Source: Pseudomonas sp. ANT_J12
Lineage (GTDB): Bacteria; Pseudomonadota; Gammaproteobacteria; Pseudomonadales; Pseudomonadaceae
Direction: 5' to 3'
NCBI RefSeq assembly: GCF_008370045.1
Contig: NZ_VOBN01000001.1
Coordinates: 558,001-622,000 of the forward strand
Length of the DNA stretch: 64,000 bases
The notes under the pieces were generated by a model that saw only the letters and a program-made list of their open reading frames with translations, had not been told where the DNA came from and ran no database searches. This document shows positions 60,212 through 64,000 of the stretch, in pieces; position 1 is the first letter of the stretch, and every line of letters starts with the position of its first letter. The translations under genes and the position numbers were made by a program.

Positions 60212-60976
60212 ATGTATAAATTGACCATCGACGGCCTGCATAAAAGCTATGGCGACCATCATGTGCTCAAAGGTGTTTCGCTCAAGGCCAACACCGGCGA
60301 CGTCATCAGCCTGATCGGCGCCAGCGGCTCGGGCAAAAGTACCTTCCTGCGCTGCATCAACTTTCTCGAACAACCGAATGACGGCGCCATGAGCCTGGAT
60401 GGCAAGGACATCCGCATGGTCAAGGATCGTCACGGCATGCACGTGGCCGATCCCGCTGAACTGCAACGCATCCGCACGCGCCTGGCCATGGTGTTCCAGC
60501 ATTTCAACCTGTGGAGCCACATGACCGTGCTGGAAAACATCACCATGGCCCCGCGCCGGGTGCTGGGTTGCAGCAAGGAGGAAGCCGAGGATCGCGCCCG
60601 GCGCTACCTCGACAAAGTGGGCCTGGCGGCGCGTGTTGCGGATCAGTACCCGGCGTTTCTCTCGGGTGGTCAGCAACAGCGTGTGGCGATTGCCCGCGCC
60701 TTGGCGATGGAACCGGAAGTGATGCTGTTCGACGAACCGACTTCGGCTCTCGACCCGGAACTGGTGGGTGAAGTACTGCGCGTGATCCAGGGTTTGGCTG
60801 AAGAAGGCCGGACCATGATCATGGTGACCCACGAAATGAGCTTCGCCCGCAAAGTGTCGAGCCAGGTGTTGTTTCTGCACCAGGGACTGGTGGAGGAAGA
60901 AGGCGCGCCGGAGGAGGTGTTGGGCAGTCCGAAGAGTGAGCGGTTGAAGCAATTCCTCAGCGGCAACCTCAAGTAA
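60212..60976 (+). CDS. amino-acid ABC transporter ATPase (AotP/HisP-like)
   Basis: A 254-residue polar-amino-acid ABC ATPase. Walker A is GASGSGKST at residues 37-45, the signature is [15 protein letters not shown] and Walker B is [12 protein letters not shown]. It is followed by a family B repeat; no argR is present after it, unlike the aot operon of P. aeruginosa. Confidence 0.92.
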   Translation: MYKLTIDGLHKSYGDHHVLKGVSLKANTGDVISLIGASGSGKSTFLRCINFLEQPNDGAMSLDGKDIRMVKDRHGMHVADPAELQRIRTRLAMVFQHFNLWSHMTVLENITMAPRRVLGCSKEEAEDRARRYLDKVGLAARVADQYPAFLSGGQQQRVAIARALAMEPEVMLFDEPTSALDPELVGEVLRVIQGLAEEGRTMIMVTHEMSFARKVSSQVLFLHQGLVEEEGAPEEVLGSPKSERLKQFLSGNLK

Positions 60977-60992
60977 CCCGCCACCGTGCCCC

Positions 60993-61060
60993 TGTAGGAG
61001 CAAAGCTTGCTCGCGATGGCGCCCATGAGATCGCCATCGCGGGCAAGCCTTGCTCCTACA
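60993..61060. repeat. family B palindrome, copy 6
   Basis: A TGTAGGAGCAAAGCTTGCTC left arm and its complement ending GCTCCTACA; the centre GATGGCG/CGCCATC is like copy 2. It marks the right edge of the transporter operon. Confidence 0.88.
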
Positions 61061-61138
61061 AGCCTGCGTTTCGTCATTAAACCTTTCGCCTCCCGCTGCG
61101 GTCACTGAAAGAGGACTTTCAGAGCGCACACCGCCCGC

Positions 61139-63625
61139 ATGGGAACCTCCCCCGACTACGCAAAACACTGGTTCGCCGCCCGCGGCTGGAAGCCTTTCGC
61201 CTTCCAGAAACAAGTGTGGGCGGCGGTCAAGCGCGGCGAATCCGGGTTGCTGCATGCCAGCACCGGTACCGGTAAAACCTACGCAGTGTGGTTCGGTGCG
61301 CTCAATCGCTTCGGCGCGTCTGCCACGCCTGCAGAAACGCCGCGCAAACGCAAACCGGTTGCGCCACCGCTGACGGTGCTGTGGATAACCCCGATGCGCG
61401 CCTTGGCCGCCGACACCGCCCGTGCGCTGGAAGCGCCGCTGGCTGATTTGCAGATACCGTGGAGCGTCGGCCTGCGCACCGGCGACACCAGCAGCAGCGA
61501 ACGCGCCCGTCAGAGCCGGCGCTTGCCCACCACACTGATCACCACTCCCGAAAGCCTGACCCTGATGCTCGCCCGGGCCGATGCGCAAACCGCGCTATCG
61601 ACCTTGCGCATGGTGGTGGTCGACGAATGGCACGAATTGCTCGGCAACAAGCGCGGCGTGCAATTGCAATTGGCCCTCGCCCGTTTGCGCCGCTGGCATC
61701 CCGGATTGATCGTGTGGGGCGTTTCCGCGACGTTGGGGAATCAAGCCCACGCCGAACAGGTATTGATCCCACAAGGGAGCGGCATCAGCGTCCAGGGCCA
61801 AAACGGCAAGGAGCTGCGGGTCGACACGTTGTTGCCACCCGCCATCGAGCGTTTCCCTTGGGCCGGGCACATCGGGTTGAAGATGTTGCCGCAGGTGGTC
61901 GCCGAACTCGACTCCAGCCCCAGCACTCTGGTGTTCACCAACACCCGCGCGCAATCGGAGATCTGGTATCAGGCGTTACTGGAAGCCCGCCCGGATTGGG
62001 CCGGGTTGATCGCCTTGCATCACAGCTCGCTGTCACGGGACACCCGCGACTGGGTCGAGCGCGCGCTCAAGGACGGGCAACTCAAAGCGGTGGTCTGCAC
62101 CTCCAGCCTCGACTTGGGCGTGGATTTCCTGCCGGTGGAGCGCGTATTGCAAATCGGCTCGGCCAAAGGCGTGGCGCGGCTGATGCAGCGGGCCGGACGC
62201 TCCGGGCATGCCCCGGGACGCGTATCACGGGTGACGTTGGTGCCGACCCACAGCCTGGAGCTGATCGAAGCGGCCGCCGCGCAGGACGCCGTGGCGCAAC
62301 GGCGGATCGAACCGCGCGAATCGCCCTACAAGCCGCTGGACGTGCTGGTGCAGCATCTGGTGAGCATGGCGTTGGGGGGTGGGTTTGTGCCCGGTGAGCT
62401 GTACGAAGAAGTCCGCGCTGCCTGGGCATATCGGGATCTCACACTGGCGGATTGGGCCTGGGCGCTGGCTTTCGTACGCCACGGCGGACTTTCCCTGACA
62501 GCCTATCCGGATTATCGCCGGGTCGAACCCGATGAACAGGGCGTGTGGCGTGTGCCGGATGCGCGACTGGCGCGGCGACATCGCATGAGCATCGGCACCA
62601 TCGTCAGCGATGCGAGCATTCAGTTGAAGTTCTGGAGCAAGGGCGGCGGTGGCAAGCAATTGGGCAGTGTTGAGGAAGGGTTTATCGCTCGCCTGAAACC
62701 TGGCGATGGATTTCTGTTCGCGGGGCGTTTGCTGGAATTGGTGCGGGTGGAAAACATGACGGCCTACGTGCGGCGCAGCACCGTGAAAAGAGCGGCGGTG
62801 CCCCGTTGGAATGGCGGGAGGATGCCACTGTCCAGCGAGTTGGCTCAGGCGGTGGTTGCGCGGTTCAGTGCGGCGGCTTGCGGTGACTTTGCTGGCCCGG
62901 AAATGGCGGCGGTGCGTCCACTGCTGGACGTGCAGCAACGCTGGTCCGGACTGCCGACCATTGATTCCCTGCTGGCGGAATCGCTCAAGTCCCGTGAAGG
63001 CTGGCACTTGTTCCTCTATCCGTTTGCGGGGCGCCAGGTGCATCTGGGGCTGGCGAGTCTGTTGGCTTGGCGGGTAAGCCAGCGGCAGGCAGTGACGTTT
63101 TCGATTGCGGTGAACGATTACGGCCTCGAATTGCTGAGCGCAACACCTGTCGATTGGTCCCAACACCTGAATCCCGAACTGTTCAGCGCCGAGCACCTGC
63201 TGCCCGACGTTCTCGCCAGCCTGAACGCCGGCGAGCTGGCGCTGCGACGCTTTCGGGAAATCGCACGCATTGCAGGGCTGGTGTTCGCCGGCTACCCCGG
63301 CGCGCCCAAGAGCACGCGACAGGTCCAGGCATCAAGCGGTTTGTTCTTTGAAGTGTTCAAGCAATACGACGCCGACAACCTGTTGCTGGCCCAGGCCGGG
63401 GAAGAAGTCCTACGGGAAGAATTGGATATTCGTCGACTGGAGCAGACCTTGGCCCGCATCAATCGCTTGAGATTCGACCTGCATCTGATCAAGCGTCCTA
63501 CGCCGCTGGGCTTCCCGCTGCTGGTGGAACGGATGCGCGAAAGCATGAGTTCCGAGAAACTGGCGGATCGCATTAGGCGAATGGTCGGCGATCTGGAAAA
63601 AACCGCTGAAACCGGGAAAGCCTGA
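61139..63625 (+). CDS. ligase-associated Lhr-type DEXH helicase (Lhr-Core)
   Basis: An 828-residue superfamily 2 helicase. Motif I is GTGKT at 43-47 and motif II is DEWH ([11 protein letters not shown], about 162). Motif VI is [12 protein letters not shown], and the C-terminal Lhr-specific part continues to the end. It is the single-stranded-DNA translocase with 3-to-5 polarity of the Pseudomonas repair cluster. Start at the ATG following GCCCGC; no good ribosome-binding site is visible, so initiation is unsure. The stop overlaps pdeM (TGATG). Confidence 0.92.
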   Translation: MGTSPDYAKHWFAARGWKPFAFQKQVWAAVKRGESGLLHASTGTGKTYAVWFGALNRFGASATPAETPRKRKPVAPPLTVLWITPMRALAADTARALEAPLADLQIPWSVGLRTGDTSSSERARQSRRLPTTLITTPESLTLMLARADAQTALSTLRMVVVDEWHELLGNKRGVQLQLALARLRRWHPGLIVWGVSATLGNQAHAEQVLIPQGSGISVQGQNGKELRVDTLLPPAIERFPWAGHIGLKMLPQVVAELDSSPSTLVFTNTRAQSEIWYQALLEARPDWAGLIALHHSSLSRDTRDWVERALKDGQLKAVVCTSSLDLGVDFLPVERVLQIGSAKGVARLMQRAGRSGHAPGRVSRVTLVPTHSLELIEAAAAQDAVAQRRIEPRESPYKPLDVLVQHLVSMALGGGFVPGELYEEVRAAWAYRDLTLADWAWALAFVRHGGLSLTAYPDYRRVEPDEQGVWRVPDARLARRHRMSIGTIVSDASIQLKFWSKGGGGKQLGSVEEGFIARLKPGDGFLFAGRLLELVRVENMTAYVRRSTVKRAAVPRWNGGRMPLSSELAQAVVARFSAAACGDFAGPEMAAVRPLLDVQQRWSGLPTIDSLLAESLKSREGWHLFLYPFAGRQVHLGLASLLAWRVSQRQAVTFSIAVNDYGLELLSATPVDWSQHLNPELFSAEHLLPDVLASLNAGELALRRFREIARIAGLVFAGYPGAPKSTRQVQASSGLFFEVFKQYDADNLLLAQAGEEVLREELDIRRLEQTLARINRLRFDLHLIKRPTPLGFPLLVERMRESMSSEKLADRIRRMVGDLEKTAETGKA

Positions 63626-64000
63626 TGAGCGCGCCCTACCCTGTGCGCCTGGCTGGCGAAGAACTCTGGTTGTTGCCCGAGAAAGCCATCTACTGGCCGG
63701 CCCAGCAAGCGCTGCTGGTTGCCGATGTGCACTTTGGCAAGGCCGCGGCCTATCGCAGCCTCGGTCAACCGGTACCGAGGGGCACGACGGCGCAAAACAT
63801 CGCGGTGCTGGATGGCTTGCTGGCTGCCCTGCCCTGTCGCCAGTTGATTTTCCTTGGCGACTTTCTCCACGGCCCCGGCTCCCATGCTGCGGATACGTTG
63901 CAGGCCCTGGCCGCGTGGCGGGAACGCCATTGCGACCTGCCGATGACGCTGATTCGCGGCAATCACGACAAACGCGCGGGCGATCCGCCGTTGTCGCTGA
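63625..64000 (+). CDS. pdeM: ligase-associated phosphoesterase PdeM (partial)
   Basis: The first 125 residues of a calcineurin-fold phosphoesterase; the window ends inside the gene. Metal-binding motifs are DVH (34-36), GD (78-79) and GNHD (112-115). It is the phosphodiesterase component of the repair cluster, coupled to the helicase by a TGATG overlap. Confidence 0.92.
   Translation, partial: MSAPYPVRLAGEELWLLPEKAIYWPAQQALLVADVHFGKAAAYRSLGQPVPRGTTAQNIAVLDGLLAALPCRQLIFLGDFLHGPGSHAADTLQALAAWRERHCDLPMTLIRGNHDKRAGDPPLSL

Overview
The window reads as chromosome of a fluorescent Pseudomonas, most likely the P. fluorescens group. The reasons are GC-rich coding with strong Pseudomonas codon preference, braCDEFG, rapA, pdxH, dinG and quiP homologues, an ANR-type promoter in front of a cbb3-oxidase small subunit, and three families of intergenic palindromes typical of this group. 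No rRNA, tRNA, CRISPR array, transposase or prophage was seen. The right end cuts through the last gene (pdeM).

Layout. 0.4-3.2 kb: a small conserved protein, the phosphate transporter pitA, a 37-residue gene that I read as ccoM behind an ANR box, and a 53-residue Lys-rich protein. 3.3-6.4 kb: a GcvA-type LysR regulator followed by a RidA-like protein and a class-V aminotransferase, then a small hypothetical gene. 6.6-15 kb: rapA, a spinster-type MFS carrier, a YkgJ cysteine-cluster protein, an MHYT-GGDEF-EAL c-di-GMP enzyme and a hydroxyisobutyrate-dehydrogenase-like gene that overlaps it tail to tail. 15.1-17.3 kb: a 731-residue protein with tubulin/FtsZ-like nucleotide-binding motifs. 17.7-23.3 kb: a DUF2288 protein and the braCDEFG branched-chain amino-acid transporter. 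23.4-26.2 kb: a stand-alone acyl carrier protein and, divergently, an RCC1-repeat protein; each has a lux-box-like operator at the same distance from its -10. 26.2-33.1 kb: a LysR/SDR pair, a lipoprotein, an FAD oxidoreductase, a cysteine-synthase-fold protein and nhaA. 33.2-34.9 kb: a pyocin-S/colicin-E3-type ribonuclease toxin with two tandem immunity candidates. 35-53.6 kb: a block whose order matches my memory of PAO1 PA1049-PA1032: pdxH, OmpA-like protein, serine hydrolase, dinG, CopD-like, paired OmpA lipoproteins, YchJ, LEA lipoprotein, SEC-C protein, GST and quiP. 53.7-64 kb: the four-gene DNA-repair set (Exo, ligase, Lhr-type helicase, PdeM), split in the middle by an aotJQMOP-like amino-acid ABC operon.

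The observations I rank highest are: the paired lux-box-like promoters shared by the orphan ACP and the RCC1 gene; the orphan tubulin-like gene; the E3-type nuclease toxin without receptor-binding modules; two OmpA lipoprotein genes whose ribosome-binding sites are buried in similar leader hairpins; ccoM; and the repair cluster interrupted by a transporter operon between two repeats. All identifications come from reading the sequence and from memory of the families; no searches were run.
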